NCBI GenBank assembly: GCA_036522815.1
Contig: DATDFC010000211.1
Span: 1-26,461 of the forward strand
DNA: 26,461 nt
Direction of reading: 5' to 3'
Source of the DNA: AG41 sp036522815
Lineage (GTDB): Bacteria; Gemmatimonadota; Gemmatimonadetes; Gemmatimonadales; GWC2-71-9
Part shown: positions 1 to 7,997 of the stretch, in pieces
Layout: each line of letters begins with the position of its first letter
Position numbering within the stretch: position 1 is the first letter of the stretch
The notes under the pieces: generated by a model
What the model was told of the DNA's origin: nothing
Databases searched by the model: none
What the model saw: only the letters and a program-made list of their open reading frames with translations
Translations under genes and position numbers: made by a program

Positions 1-351
1 CCGGTGGCGCATCTGCCGCTGGGGCTCGCCGCCGTCGGCATGATGGTCGTGCACACGCTGGTGCACGTCCCGGTACCGAGCCCGACCGGGCATGCGGTTC
101 TCACGCTGCCGATTCTCGTGCCGCTCTCGGACCTGCTCGGCTTATCGCGTCAGGTGACCGTGTTGGCCTATCAGTACGGCGGCGGAGTGTGCGAGCTGTT
201 CACGCCCACCAACGGCGCGCTCATGGCGATCCTGGCCGCGGCCCAGGTGCGCTACGAAGACTGGCTGCGGTTCGCGCTCCCGCTCCTCGCGGCGCTACTG
301 GCGCTGGGCGCCGCCGCCATCGGGCTGGGCGTGGCGGTCGGGCTCCACTAG
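1..351 (+). CDS. YfcC-type carboxylate/amino acid carrier, C-terminal fragment
   Basis: The reading frame is open at the left edge, so only the last 116 or so codons of a longer membrane protein are present; the GTG at base 4 is probably internal. The fragment has two hydrophobic segments, one at its beginning and one at its end, around a polar re-entrant-like stretch containing PSPTGHAVLTLPI and CELFTPTNGALMAIL. This SGxGxAxLTxPI ... TPTxGxLMAxL pattern is characteristic of the C-terminal half of the YfcC/DcuC-like family of inner-membrane carriers for dicarboxylates or basic amino acids. The substrate cannot be told from this piece. The stop codon is followed after 32 bases by the next gene, which has its own Shine-Dalgarno sequence, so the two could be co-transcribed. 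Family is fairly sure, substrate is not. Confidence 0.75.
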   Translation, partial: PVAHLPLGLAAVGMMVVHTLVHVPVPSPTGHAVLTLPILVPLSDLLGLSRQVTVLAYQYGGGVCELFTPTNGALMAILAAAQVRYEDWLRFALPLLAALLALGAAAIGLGVAVGLH

Positions 352-383
352 GTTGGGACACGCGCCACCCACCAGGAGAGTCC

Positions 384-938
384 ATGCGTCCACACCGCCT
401 TCGCGATCTACTTGCGATCGCATTGCTCGTTCCCGCGGCGCTCGCGGCCCAGGCGCCCGCGCGCCGTCACGTCGCCGTCCCCACAGTCGCGCCTCGCCCC
501 GCCGACGTGGCCACGGTGGACGGAGTCGTCAAAGCGTATTACGACGTGATCACGGGTCCCGCCGGGCAGCCCCGCCAGTGGTCGCGCGACCGCTCGCTCT
601 ACATTCCCGACCTCCGGTTCGTCGCAACCGGCGTCGCGGCGGGGGGCCGAACCTATGCGCGCGTGATGACGCACCAGGATTTCGTGGACGGCTCGGATTC
701 GAGCTTCGTGCACGACGGGTTCTTCGAGCGCGAGATCCACCGCGTCACGCAGGCTTACGGCAATATCGCGCAGGTGCTCAGCACGTACGAGGAGCACCGC
801 ACGGCCGACGGACCGGTCGTGGGCCGCGGCATCAACGCGCTGCAGCTGTTCTGGGACGGCAGCCGCTGGTGGGTCGCCTCGGCCATCTGGTTCGACGAGG
901 ATCCGACCCATCCCATTCCCAAGGAGTTTCTGCCCTAG
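384..938 (+). CDS. secreted NTF2-like/SnoaL-like protein
   Basis: Predicted 184-residue exported protein. The start at ATG 384 is chosen because AGGAGAG lies at 374-380 and the protein then begins with a classical signal peptide (MRPHRLRDLLAIALLVPAAL, ending AAQA). The longer upstream frame overlaps the carrier gene and has no such signal. The mature part starts with a helix (VDGVVKAYYDVITG), followed by strands and the tail NALQLFWDGSRWWVASAIWF, the typical last strands of an NTF2-like alpha-beta cone. Such proteins bind small ligands or act as simple isomerase-like enzymes; no catalytic assignment can be made. The gene ends one base before the ATG of the next gene, which suggests translational coupling. 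Confidence 0.75.
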   Translation: MRPHRLRDLLAIALLVPAALAAQAPARRHVAVPTVAPRPADVATVDGVVKAYYDVITGPAGQPRQWSRDRSLYIPDLRFVATGVAAGGRTYARVMTHQDFVDGSDSSFVHDGFFEREIHRVTQAYGNIAQVLSTYEEHRTADGPVVGRGINALQLFWDGSRWWVASAIWFDEDPTHPIPKEFLP

Positions 939-1625
939 ATGTATCGTCGTCTCGACGAAGCCCACATCGTCGACACGCTGCGACGCCTAGAGGCCCGCAT
1001 CGCTGAGCGGTTTCCGGGCTCCGGGCTCGGCAAGGTGAGTGCCGAGCTCCTGGCGGTGGCGACGGAGTCGGTGGAGCGCGTGCGCGACTTGCGCCGTCCC
1101 AACCTGCCGTTGCGCGTCGGCACGTGGACGCTGATCGGCGTGATCGTCTTCATCGCGCTCGAGGCCATCTTGCATCTCGGCCTCGCCCCGCGGTGGTCGG
1201 ATTTCGCCGCCTTCCTCGGGTCGTCACAGGCCATCCAGAACGTGGTGTTCCTCGGGCTCGCTGTGCTGTTTCTGGCGAACGTCGAGACGCGCATCCGGCG
1301 TCATCGCACGCTCGCCGCGATTCATGAGCTCCGGAGCATTGCGCACATCGTGGACATGCATCAGCTCACGAAGGACCCCGACCAGATGCTTAAAGACGGC
1401 TCCACGACCGCGTCCTCTCCGCACCGCGGCATGACGCCCTTCGAGCTGGCGCGCTACCTCGATTATTGCTCCGAGCTGTTGTCGCTCACGAGCAAGGTGG
1501 CCGCCCTGTACGTCCAGGATTTCCAGGACCCTGTCGTCCTCGACGCGGTGAACGACGTGGAGACGCTGACCACGGGGCTGTCCCGCAAGATCTGGCAGAA
1601 AATCATCATCCTCGATCGGGCCTAG
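939..1625 (+). CDS. two-helix membrane protein of unknown function
   Basis: A 228-residue protein with a soluble N-terminal helical region (1-57), a hydrophobic segment at about 58-80, a second at about 100-116, and a charged C-terminal domain. The C-terminal half carries the conspicuous stretch IHELRSIAHIVDMHQLTKDP at about residues 128-147, which looks like a conserved core, and a second block MTPFELARYLDYCSELLSL at 165-183. I do not recognise a named family. The ATG directly abuts the stop codon of the preceding secreted protein, so the two are probably expressed together. The 3' end overlaps the convergent hslR by four bases. Probably an inner-membrane protein with its C-terminal domain in the cytoplasm; function unknown. 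Confidence 0.75.
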   Translation: MYRRLDEAHIVDTLRRLEARIAERFPGSGLGKVSAELLAVATESVERVRDLRRPNLPLRVGTWTLIGVIVFIALEAILHLGLAPRWSDFAAFLGSSQAIQNVVFLGLAVLFLANVETRIRRHRTLAAIHELRSIAHIVDMHQLTKDPDQMLKDGSTTASSPHRGMTPFELARYLDYCSELLSLTSKVAALYVQDFQDPVVLDAVNDVETLTTGLSRKIWQKIIILDRA

Positions 1626-2008
1626 CCGCCTCGCAGCCGCTCGATCTCGCGCCGATCCTTCTTGGTCGGCCGGCCCTTTCCTTCGTAGCGCAGCGACGGC
1701 GCCACCCGCAGCTGCTCGGCCAGGCGCTCCCGACGCCGCTTCCCCTCGGCGTCCTCGTGGTACAAGCCGACGGCGGCGGCGGGCGGGCCGCGGTGCTCCG
1801 CGACGGCCCGCACCACCACCAGGTACTCGAACGGGCCCCGCCGGATCCGCAGGCGGTCGCCCACGCCGACCGGCTTGGCCCGCTTCGCCCGCTCCCCGTT
1901 CAGCTCTACCTTGCCGCCGCCGACCGCCTGCGCGGCGAGCGCCCGCGTCTTGTAGAAGCGCGCCGCCCACAGCCAGCGATCGAGCCGTACCCTCGTCGCT
2001 TCGGACAC
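1622..2008 (-). CDS. hslR: S4-domain RNA-binding protein of the Hsp15 family
   Basis: A 128-residue basic protein. Residues about 6-55 form an S4 RNA-binding domain (VRLDRWLWAARFYKTRALA, then GGGKVELNGERAKRAKPVGVGD), and the lysine/arginine-rich tail (EGKGRPTKKDRREIERL) is typical of Hsp15/HslR. In the known family the protein binds the 50S subunit carrying a stalled nascent chain and helps recycle it. The start is set at GTG 2008 because GGAGGAGGT, a near-perfect anti-rRNA match, lies 9 bases upstream (2018-2026). A GTG at 2035 would extend the protein by nine residues but has no ribosome-binding site. The gene is divergent from the efflux operon and convergent with the membrane protein gene, sharing the palindromic CTAG stop region. 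Confidence 0.9.
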   Translation of the reverse strand: MSEATRVRLDRWLWAARFYKTRALAAQAVGGGKVELNGERAKRAKPVGVGDRLRIRRGPFEYLVVVRAVAEHRGPPAAAVGLYHEDAEGKRRRERLAEQLRVAPSLRYEGKGRPTKKDRREIERLRGG

Positions 2009-2017
2009 CAGAACGTG

Positions 2018-2026
2018 ACCTCCTCC
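2018..2026 (-). promoter_or_regulatory. strong Shine-Dalgarno sequence deciding the hslR start
   Basis: Read on the minus strand this is GGAGGAGGT, nine bases before GTG 2008. It decides between the 2008 and 2035 starts because no purine-rich motif precedes the latter. Confidence 0.8.
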
Positions 2027-2054
2027 GGGCTCCACGCGCTCGCCCGGTCGTGCG

Positions 2055-2060
2055 TATACT
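2055..2060 (+). promoter_or_regulatory. candidate -10 box for the efflux operon
   Basis: TATACT lies in the 95-base gap between hslR and the outer-membrane channel gene, about 44 bases before the preferred ATG at 2104. It is the only good -10-like hexamer in the gap. No convincing -35 hexamer is seen 16-18 bases upstream, so this is tentative. Confidence 0.35.
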
Positions 2061-2103
2061 CCGGGAACCCCGATCCCGCCGCGACCCTTTCGCCCAGAGC
2101 CGA

Positions 2104-3627
2104 ATGCCCGCTCGGATGCCGACTAGCCAGCCAGACGTCCCGCGCGACAGCCGCACGTCGCGCGCGTTCCGTCTGGAAACGCTCGTGGCGGTGAGCGTCG
2201 GCCTGCTCGCGGGATGCGGCACCCCGGGCGTGCGCGGGGTCGCGGGCACCGCGCCCGCCCCGAACGTGCTGTGGACGCCCCCGCGCCAGCAGGCGACTGC
2301 GCCGCCGACAGCCGCAGCACTACCATTGCCGCCCGACCTGGCGCAGCGGATTGCCCAGCTCCAGCTCACCGACGTCATCGACATCGCGCTGCGGAACAAT
2401 ACGGCCACGAGCGCCGCCTGGGCAGACGCCCGGGCCGCGGCGGCCAGCTACGGCGCCGCGCGCGGGCAGTACTATCCGACGCTCACGATCAACGGCACCG
2501 GCACCGCGCTCAAGACCGTGCCCTCGAACGTGCCCGTTTCACTCACGCGCCGCTTCTACGGCGCCACGCTCAACCTCTCCTGGCTGCTGCTGGACTTCGG
2601 CGGACGGTCGGGGTCGATCGGCGTGGCGCGCCAGGCGCTGCTCGCGGCCGACTGGACGCACAACGCGACGCTGCAGAGCGTGGTGCTCGCGGTCCAGCAG
2701 GCGTACTTCGACTACGTCGGCACCAGGGCGCTGCTCGCCGCCCAGCAGACCACGCTCAAGGAAGCCCAGACCAACCTCGAGGCGGCACAGCAGCGCCACA
2801 ACGTGGGACTCGCGACCATCGCCGACGTGCTGCAGGCGCGGACCGCGTTGTCACAGGCGCGGCTGTCGCTCGAGACCACCGAAGGGCTGCTCCAGACCAC
2901 GCGCGGGGCCCTCGCCCTGTCGATGGGGCTGCCGGCCAACGTTCCCTACGACCTCGAGGTCCCATCCGACTCGACGGTGCCGCTGGGCATCAGCGACAGC
3001 GTCGACACGCTCATCGCGCGCGCGGTGCGCGAGCGCCCGGACCTCGCGGCCGAGCGGGCCCAGGTCGCCGCGGCGCGCGCGCGTGTCAGCGTCGCCCGAT
3101 CCCAGGCGCTGCCATCGCTCAGCGTAGGCGGAAACGCCGGCGAGACGCATTTCGTCAATAACCCGAGTCTCCCGACGTTCGGCAACAGCTACACCGCGAC
3201 GCTCACGTTATCGATTCCGCTGTTCTCCGGCGGGGCGCAGATCTACAACGTGAAAGCGGCGGCCGCGGCGGCCGATGCCGCCGCGCAGCGCGCCCACGGC
3301 TTCGAGCAGCAGGTGATCTATCAGGTGTTCAACTCCTACTACGCGTTGCGCACCGCCACCCAGCAGGTGCGCACCAGTGCCGATCTGCTCGCGAGCGCCA
3401 CCCAGTCGGAGCAGGTGGCGCTGGGCCGCTACCGGGCGGGCGCCGGCAGCCTGCTCGACCTGCTCACCGCGCAGGCGGCCCTGGCGGGCGCGCGGGCGCA
3501 GGCGATCGGTGCCCGCTTCTCGTGGTACATCGCGCTGGCCCAGCTGGCTCACGACGCGGGGATCCTCGGCCTGGACGGCGGGAGCCAGCTCCACGTTCGC
3601 ACCGATTCGACGGGAACGCCCAAATAG
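2104..3627 (+). CDS. TolC/OprM-type outer-membrane efflux channel (lipoprotein)
   Basis: A 507-residue member of the outer membrane efflux protein family, the exit duct of a tripartite RND pump. Two OEP repeats are visible, roughly residues 75-270 and 290-490, each with long amphipathic helices rich in Ala, Gln and Leu (for example LAAQQTTLKEAQTNLEAAQQ and later QSEQVALGRYRAGAGSLLDL). The second has the family hallmark G-x-Y-R-x-G-x-x-x-x-L-D-L. The N-terminus has a hydrophobic stretch ending in the lipobox LAGC (Cys 38), so the protein is probably lipid-anchored like OprM. ATG 2104 was preferred over GTG 2050 because the latter would lie upstream of the candidate -10 box; ATG 2116 is also possible. 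The stop codon abuts the adaptor gene, so the operon order is channel, adaptor, pump. Confidence 0.92.
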   Translation: MPARMPTSQPDVPRDSRTSRAFRLETLVAVSVGLLAGCGTPGVRGVAGTAPAPNVLWTPPRQQATAPPTAAALPLPPDLAQRIAQLQLTDVIDIALRNNTATSAAWADARAAAASYGAARGQYYPTLTINGTGTALKTVPSNVPVSLTRRFYGATLNLSWLLLDFGGRSGSIGVARQALLAADWTHNATLQSVVLAVQQAYFDYVGTRALLAAQQTTLKEAQTNLEAAQQRHNVGLATIADVLQARTALSQARLSLETTEGLLQTTRGALALSMGLPANVPYDLEVPSDSTVPLGISDSVDTLIARAVRERPDLAAERAQVAAARARVSVARSQALPSLSVGGNAGETHFVNNPSLPTFGNSYTATLTLSIPLFSGGAQIYNVKAAAAAADAAAQRAHGFEQQVIYQVFNSYYALRTATQQVRTSADLLASATQSEQVALGRYRAGAGSLLDLLTAQAALAGARAQAIGARFSWYIALAQLAHDAGILGLDGGSQLHVRTDSTGTPK

Positions 3628-4743
3628 ATGAAGCTCGCTCTTCCGGTCGCAGCGCTCGTGATGTCCGCCCTGCTCGGCTGCTCGCGCAAGGGCGCGGGCG
3701 GCGCGCCCAAGGTCCCGGTCACCGTGGCCCATGCCGAGCAGCGGGCTGTGCCGTTCGAGATCCCCGCGACCGGGACCGCGGAGCCCGTGCAGACGGCGTC
3801 GGTCCAGTCCCAGGTGACGGGCGTGCTCACCCACGTGACGTTCCACGAGGGCGACGACGTGACCGCGGGGCAGGTGCTGTTCGAGATCGACCCGCGACCC
3901 TTCCGGGCGGCGCTCGACCAGGCCAAAGCCATGCTGGCACGCGACCAGGCGCAGGCCCAGGCCGCCCAGCTCGACGCCGACCGCTACGCGGAGCTCGTGA
4001 AGCGGGATTACGTCACCAAGTCCGACTACGACGGCAAGCGCGCCGCGGCCGACGCGCTCCAGGCGACCTTGCAGGCGGATTCGGCCGCCGTCGCCAGCGC
4101 CGCGCTCAACCTCGACTGGGCCACGATCCGAGCGCCCATCGCGGGGCGCACCGGACGGCTGCTGGTGCGCGAGGGCAACCTGGTGCGCGCCCAGAACCCA
4201 GACCCCCTGGTGGTCATCAATCAGATCCATCCGATCCTGGTGCGCTTCGCCGTGCCCGAGCAGCACCTCGCGGGCATCCAGCGCTACCGCCGCAACCGGC
4301 CGCCGGTGCTGGTGAGTCCGTCCAAGACCGACACGGTATTCACGGAGGGCGTGCTGTCGTTCGTGGACAACAACGTGGACACGACGACCGGGACCGTGCT
4401 CCTCAAGGCCGAGTTCCCCAATCGCGACAACGCGCTCTGGCCCGGTGAATTCCTTACTGTGCGCCTGCGACTCTACGTGGAGGACAGCGCGGTGGTGGTG
4501 CCGTCGCAGGCCGTGATGAACGGGCAACAGGGAACCTATCTGTTCGTGGTGAACCAGGACGGCACGGCGCGCTCTCAGCCCGTGACGGTCGAGCGCACCG
4601 CCGGTGCGTATGCGGTGATCGGTCAGGGGGTGCGCGCGGGCGAGGAGGTCGTGACCGACGGCCAGATCCGGCTTGTGTCCGGCGCCGCCGTCGAGGTGAA
4701 GGGCGTCGCGGAAGCGGCGCGTGAGCTGGGGGGCGACAAATGA
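3628..4743 (+). CDS. RND efflux periplasmic adaptor (MdtA/AcrA-like membrane fusion protein)
   Basis: A 371-residue adaptor linking the inner-membrane pump to the outer channel. It begins with a lipoprotein signal (MKLALPVAALVMSALLGC, lipobox LLGC, Cys 18). A first half-lipoyl segment follows (VQSQVTGVLTHVTFHEGDDV at about 53-72), then an alpha-helical hairpin rich in Ala and Gln (about 88-160) with RYAELVKRDYVTKSDYD, then the second half-lipoyl segment (IRAPIAGRTGRLLVREGNLV). Beta-barrel and membrane-proximal domains follow, containing LVVINQIHPILVRFAVPEQ, which resembles MdtA. The ATG directly follows the stop of the channel gene, and the 3' end overlaps the pump gene by ATGA at 4740-4743, so the three genes are translationally coupled. 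Confidence 0.93.
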   Translation: MKLALPVAALVMSALLGCSRKGAGGAPKVPVTVAHAEQRAVPFEIPATGTAEPVQTASVQSQVTGVLTHVTFHEGDDVTAGQVLFEIDPRPFRAALDQAKAMLARDQAQAQAAQLDADRYAELVKRDYVTKSDYDGKRAAADALQATLQADSAAVASAALNLDWATIRAPIAGRTGRLLVREGNLVRAQNPDPLVVINQIHPILVRFAVPEQHLAGIQRYRRNRPPVLVSPSKTDTVFTEGVLSFVDNNVDTTTGTVLLKAEFPNRDNALWPGEFLTVRLRLYVEDSAVVVPSQAVMNGQQGTYLFVVNQDGTARSQPVTVERTAGAYAVIGQGVRAGEEVVTDGQIRLVSGAAVEVKGVAEAARELGGDK

Positions 4744-7700
4744 GCATCTCCGAGCTGTTCATCAAGCGGCCCGTCATGACCACGCTCGTCATGCTCGGGA
4801 TCCTCGTGTTCGGGCTGATGTCCTACCGGCTGCTGTCAGTGAGCAATCTGCCCAACGTCGACTTCCCCACCATCCAGGTGAACGCGAGCCTCCCGGGCGC
4901 GAGCCCCGAGACCATGGCGTCCGCCGTGGCGACGCCGCTCGAGAAGCAGTTTTCCACGATCGCCGGCGTGGACCAGATGACCTCCTCGTCGAGCCTCGGC
5001 AGCACCAACATCACGCTGCAGTTCACCCTGGACCGGAGCATCGACGCCGCGGCGCAGGACGTGCAGGCCGCCATCTCCAAGACGCTGCGCCAGCTCCCCA
5101 CCGGCATCGTGCCCCCGTCCTACCAGAAGGTGAATCCCGCCGACCAGCCGATCATTTACTACGCCATGAGCTCGGCCACGCTGTCGCTCTCGGCGCTGGA
5201 CGAGTACGCCGAGACCTTCATCGCGCAGCGCCTGTCCATGGTCGACGGTGTGGCGCAGGTCAACGTGTACGGCGCGGCGAAGTATGCCGTGCGCATCCAG
5301 CTCGATCCCAAAGCCCTGGCGACGCGCGGCATCGGCATCGACGAGGTGGCGAACGCGGTGGACGCAGGCAACGTGAATCTCCCGACCGGCATTCTGTGGG
5401 GGCCGCACCGGGCGTTTACCGTGCTGGCGAACGGTCGGCTGCAGAACGCCGAACAGTTCCGACCGCTGGTCGTCACGTACCGCAACGGGGCCCCCGTGCG
5501 GCTGCAGGACCTCGGGCTGGTGCTCGACGACATCCAGGACAACAAGAGCGCCGCCTGGTTCAACGGCAATCGGGCGATCGTGCTGGCGATCCAGCGGCAG
5601 CCGGGCACCAACACGGTGGCGGTGGCGGCGCGGGTGCGCGATGTCATGGAGACGCTGAAGCAGCTGCTCCCGGGGTCGGTCGATTTGCAGCTCCGCTCCG
5701 ACCGCTCGCAGTCGATTCTCGCATCGCTGCACGACGTGCAGTTCACGCTGTTCCTGACGTTGGCGCTCGTCGTGCTCGTGATTTTCCTGTTCCTGCGAAA
5801 CCTCTCGGCGACCATCATCCCCAGCCTGGCGTTGCCCTTCTCGCTGGTGGGCACGTTCGCCGTGATGTACGCGCTCGACTACAGCCTCGACAACCTGTCG
5901 ATGATGGCGCTGACGCTGTCGGTCGGGTTCGTGGTCGACGATGCCATCGTGATGCTCGAGAACATCGTGCGTCACATGGAGAAGGGGACGCCCGCGCTCG
6001 AGGCCGCGTTCGCCGGCTCACGCGAGGTCGGCTTCACCATCCTTTCCATGACGCTGTCGCTCGCAGCCGTGTTCATTCCGGTCCTGTTCATGGGAGGGAT
6101 CATCGGCCGGCTGTTCCACGAGTTCGCCGTCACCATCGGCGCCGCGATTCTCGTCTCGGGCGTGGTGTCGCTCACCCTGACCCCGATGCTGTGCAGCCGC
6201 TTCCTCAAGCCGTCGCGCGAAGCGCACCACGGCCGCTTCTACGAAGCCTCCGAGCGCTTTTACGAGCGCGTGCTCCACTGGTACGAGGGGAGCCTCGAGT
6301 GGGCGATGGCGCGGCGGCCCGCGGCGCTCGCCTTCTCGGCTGCGATCCTCGTCGCCACGGCCGTGCTGTTCTGGGCCATCCCCAAAGGCTTCCTGCCGAG
6401 CGAGGACAACTCCCAGATCTTCGGGACCACGGAGACCGTGGAAGGGACGTCGTTCGACGACCTGGTCAGTCATCAGCAGCAGGTCATGGCCGTGCTGCAG
6501 GCGGATCCCAACGTGGACGCGACGATGTCCTTCCTGGGCGGCGGCCAGATCAACCAGGGTCGCGTGTTCATGCAGCTCAAGCCCCGCTCCCAGCGCGACA
6601 TGAGCGTGGACCAGCTGATTCGCTACTTCAACCGCAAGCTGGCGGGCATCCCCGGCATCCAGGTGTTTCTCCAGAACCCGCCGCCGATCCAGATCGGCGG
6701 CCGCCGCACCAAGAGCCTGTACCAGTTCACGCTGCAGGGCCCCGACCGCGTCGCGCTCTACGACAACTCGAACCGCCTCATGGCGGAGCTCCGCAAGCTG
6801 CCGGATCTCATCAACGTCACGAGCGACCTGGTGATCTCGAACCCGCAAGCCAGCGTCGAGATCAACCGCGACCGGGCCGCGGCGCTCGGGGTGACGGCTC
6901 AGCAGGTCGAGGAAGCGCTGTACGACGCCTACGGCTCCGCCCAGGTGTCGACCATCTATACGGCGACCAACCAGTACTGGGTGGTGATGGAGCTGTTGCC
7001 CCAGTACCAGCAGGACCTGTCGGCGTTGAGCCTGCTGTACGTCCGCTCCGGCACGGGCACGCTGGTGCCGCTGGCGTCGCTCGCGACCCTGACGTCGAGC
7101 GTGGGCCCGCTCACGGTGAACCACTCGGGGCAGCTTCCGGCGGTGACGATCTCCTTCGACCTGCGCCAGGGCGTCTCCATCGGGCCGGCATCGGCCCAGG
7201 TGGAGCGGCTCGCGCGGCAGCTCCTGCCCTCGAGCATCAACTACGCCTTCGCGGGCACGGCGCAGGCGTTCCAGTCGAGCCAGTCGGGCCTGCTCGTGCT
7301 GCTGGTGCTCGCGGTGTTCGTGATCTACATGGTGCTCGGGATCCTGTACGAGAGCTTCATCCATCCGATCACCATCCTCTCGGCGCTGCCGTTCGCCGGG
7401 TTCGGCGCGCTGCTCACGCTGATGCTGTTCCGGATCGACTTGAGCGTGTACGCGTTCGTCGGCATCATCATGCTCGTGGGGCTCGTCAAGAAGAACGGCA
7501 TCATGATGATCGACTTTGCGCTCGAGGCCCAGCGCATCGAGGGTAAGTCGGCGCGCGATGCGATCCTGCAGGCGTGCAGCATCCGGTTCCGGCCCATCAT
7601 GATGACCACCATGGCGGCGCTCATGGGCACGCTCCCCATCGCCTTGGGCGTCGGCCAGGGCTCGGAGTCGCGCCGCCCGCTGGGCATCGCCGTCGTGGGC

Positions 7701-7835
7701 GGGCTCGCGTTCTCGCAGTTCATCACGCTGTACGTAACGCCGGTGATCTACACGTATCTCGACGAGTTGCAGCAGTGGCTAGGCCGCCGGGCGCCGCAGC
7801 GTGCGGCCGCGGTGGCTCCGGCGCCGGCGGATTGA
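4740..7835 (+). CDS. RND multidrug efflux pump permease (HAE1 family, MdtB/MdtC-like)
   Basis: A full-length (1031-residue) proton-driven inner-membrane pump. The N-terminus ISELFIKRPVMTTLVMLGIL is the usual first transmembrane helix. Large periplasmic loops occupy about 35-330 and 560-860, each followed by a bundle of membrane helices. The proton-relay aspartates are present in TM4 (FVVDDAIVMLENI, Asp 400 and Asp 401), as is the TM10 lysine (GLVKKNGIMMIDFA, Lys 918), so the pump should be active. The segment AQVSTIYTATNQYWVVMELL in the second loop resembles MdtB/MdtC more than AcrB. Substrates cannot be predicted. It overlaps the adaptor gene by four bases and is the last gene of the operon; a strong 100-bp inverted-repeat element follows 22 bases after the stop. 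Confidence 0.95.
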   Translation: MSISELFIKRPVMTTLVMLGILVFGLMSYRLLSVSNLPNVDFPTIQVNASLPGASPETMASAVATPLEKQFSTIAGVDQMTSSSSLGSTNITLQFTLDRSIDAAAQDVQAAISKTLRQLPTGIVPPSYQKVNPADQPIIYYAMSSATLSLSALDEYAETFIAQRLSMVDGVAQVNVYGAAKYAVRIQLDPKALATRGIGIDEVANAVDAGNVNLPTGILWGPHRAFTVLANGRLQNAEQFRPLVVTYRNGAPVRLQDLGLVLDDIQDNKSAAWFNGNRAIVLAIQRQPGTNTVAVAARVRDVMETLKQLLPGSVDLQLRSDRSQSILASLHDVQFTLFLTLALVVLVIFLFLRNLSATIIPSLALPFSLVGTFAVMYALDYSLDNLSMMALTLSVGFVVDDAIVMLENIVRHMEKGTPALEAAFAGSREVGFTILSMTLSLAAVFIPVLFMGGIIGRLFHEFAVTIGAAILVSGVVSLTLTPMLCSRFLKPSREAHHGRFYEASERFYERVLHWYEGSLEWAMARRPAALAFSAAILVATAVLFWAIPKGFLPSEDNSQIFGTTETVEGTSFDDLVSHQQQVMAVLQADPNVDATMSFLGGGQINQGRVFMQLKPRSQRDMSVDQLIRYFNRKLAGIPGIQVFLQNPPPIQIGGRRTKSLYQFTLQGPDRVALYDNSNRLMAELRKLPDLINVTSDLVISNPQASVEINRDRAAALGVTAQQVEEALYDAYGSAQVSTIYTATNQYWVVMELLPQYQQDLSALSLLYVRSGTGTLVPLASLATLTSSVGPLTVNHSGQLPAVTISFDLRQGVSIGPASAQVERLARQLLPSSINYAFAGTAQAFQSSQSGLLVLLVLAVFVIYMVLGILYESFIHPITILSALPFAGFGALLTLMLFRIDLSVYAFVGIIMLVGLVKKNGIMMIDFALEAQRIEGKSARDAILQACSIRFRPIMMTTMAALMGTLPIALGVGQGSESRRPLGIAVVGGLAFSQFITLYVTPVIYTYLDELQQWLGRRAPQRAAAVAPAPAD

Positions 7836-7857
7836 CCGGACCGGCGCGCGGAGTGGC

Positions 7858-7957
7858 GGAGCGCGACGCCTGGCGGTCCCTCCGGCTCGGGACGCCTGAC
7901 ATCCCCGCCCCCCACCCCTTGCGTCTTCGCCTTCGGGACCACCAGGCGTCGCGCTCC
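7858..7957. repeat. 100-bp element with 23-bp inverted terminal arms
   Basis: The left arm (7858-7880) and right arm (7935-7957) are reverse complements at 22 of 23 positions, with the core GGAGCGCGACGCCTGG facing CCAGGCGTCGCGCTCC. A 54-base spacer lies between, and the octamer GACGCCTG recurs in it at 7891-7898. In RNA this would form a very stable stem on either strand. It fills most of the 162-base gap between the RND pump and the nfeD-like gene, so it may serve as a terminator or mRNA-processing hairpin. Its discrete length and terminal arms also fit a miniature inverted-repeat element. No target-site duplication and no following T-run are seen. Confidence 0.7.
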
Positions 7958-7985
7958 CGGAATTACCGTCGGCCCGCTGGCGCGC

Positions 7986-7991
7986 TAACTT
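7986..7991 (+). promoter_or_regulatory. -10-like box (TANNNT) for a probable leaderless nfeD transcript
   Basis: TAACTT lies six bases before ATG 7998, with no Shine-Dalgarno sequence between. A -10 at this distance would put the transcription start at or next to the start codon. A weak -35-like TTACCG lies 17 bases further upstream (7963-7968). Confidence 0.45.
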
Positions 7992-7997
7992 CTCCCC

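Noticed and set aside
3208..4527. A 439-codon minus-strand frame across the channel and adaptor genes
   Set aside because: Composition is Arg/His/Gly-rich and low in hydrophobic order; it is antisense to two well-identified genes.
6018..7364. A 448-codon minus-strand frame inside the pump gene
   Set aside because: Same shadow behaviour: Arg, His and Glu-rich composition and no recognisable motif.
4721..7546. A 941-codon open frame overlapping the RND pump in another plus-strand frame
   Set aside because: Its translation is rich in Arg, His, Gly and Ala with no domain, while the overlapping frame is a textbook RND pump. Long shadow frames are expected at this GC content.
7858..7957. The 100-bp inverted-repeat element as an insertion sequence
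   Set aside because: The interior is only 54 bases with no transposase frame; at most it is a miniature non-autonomous element.
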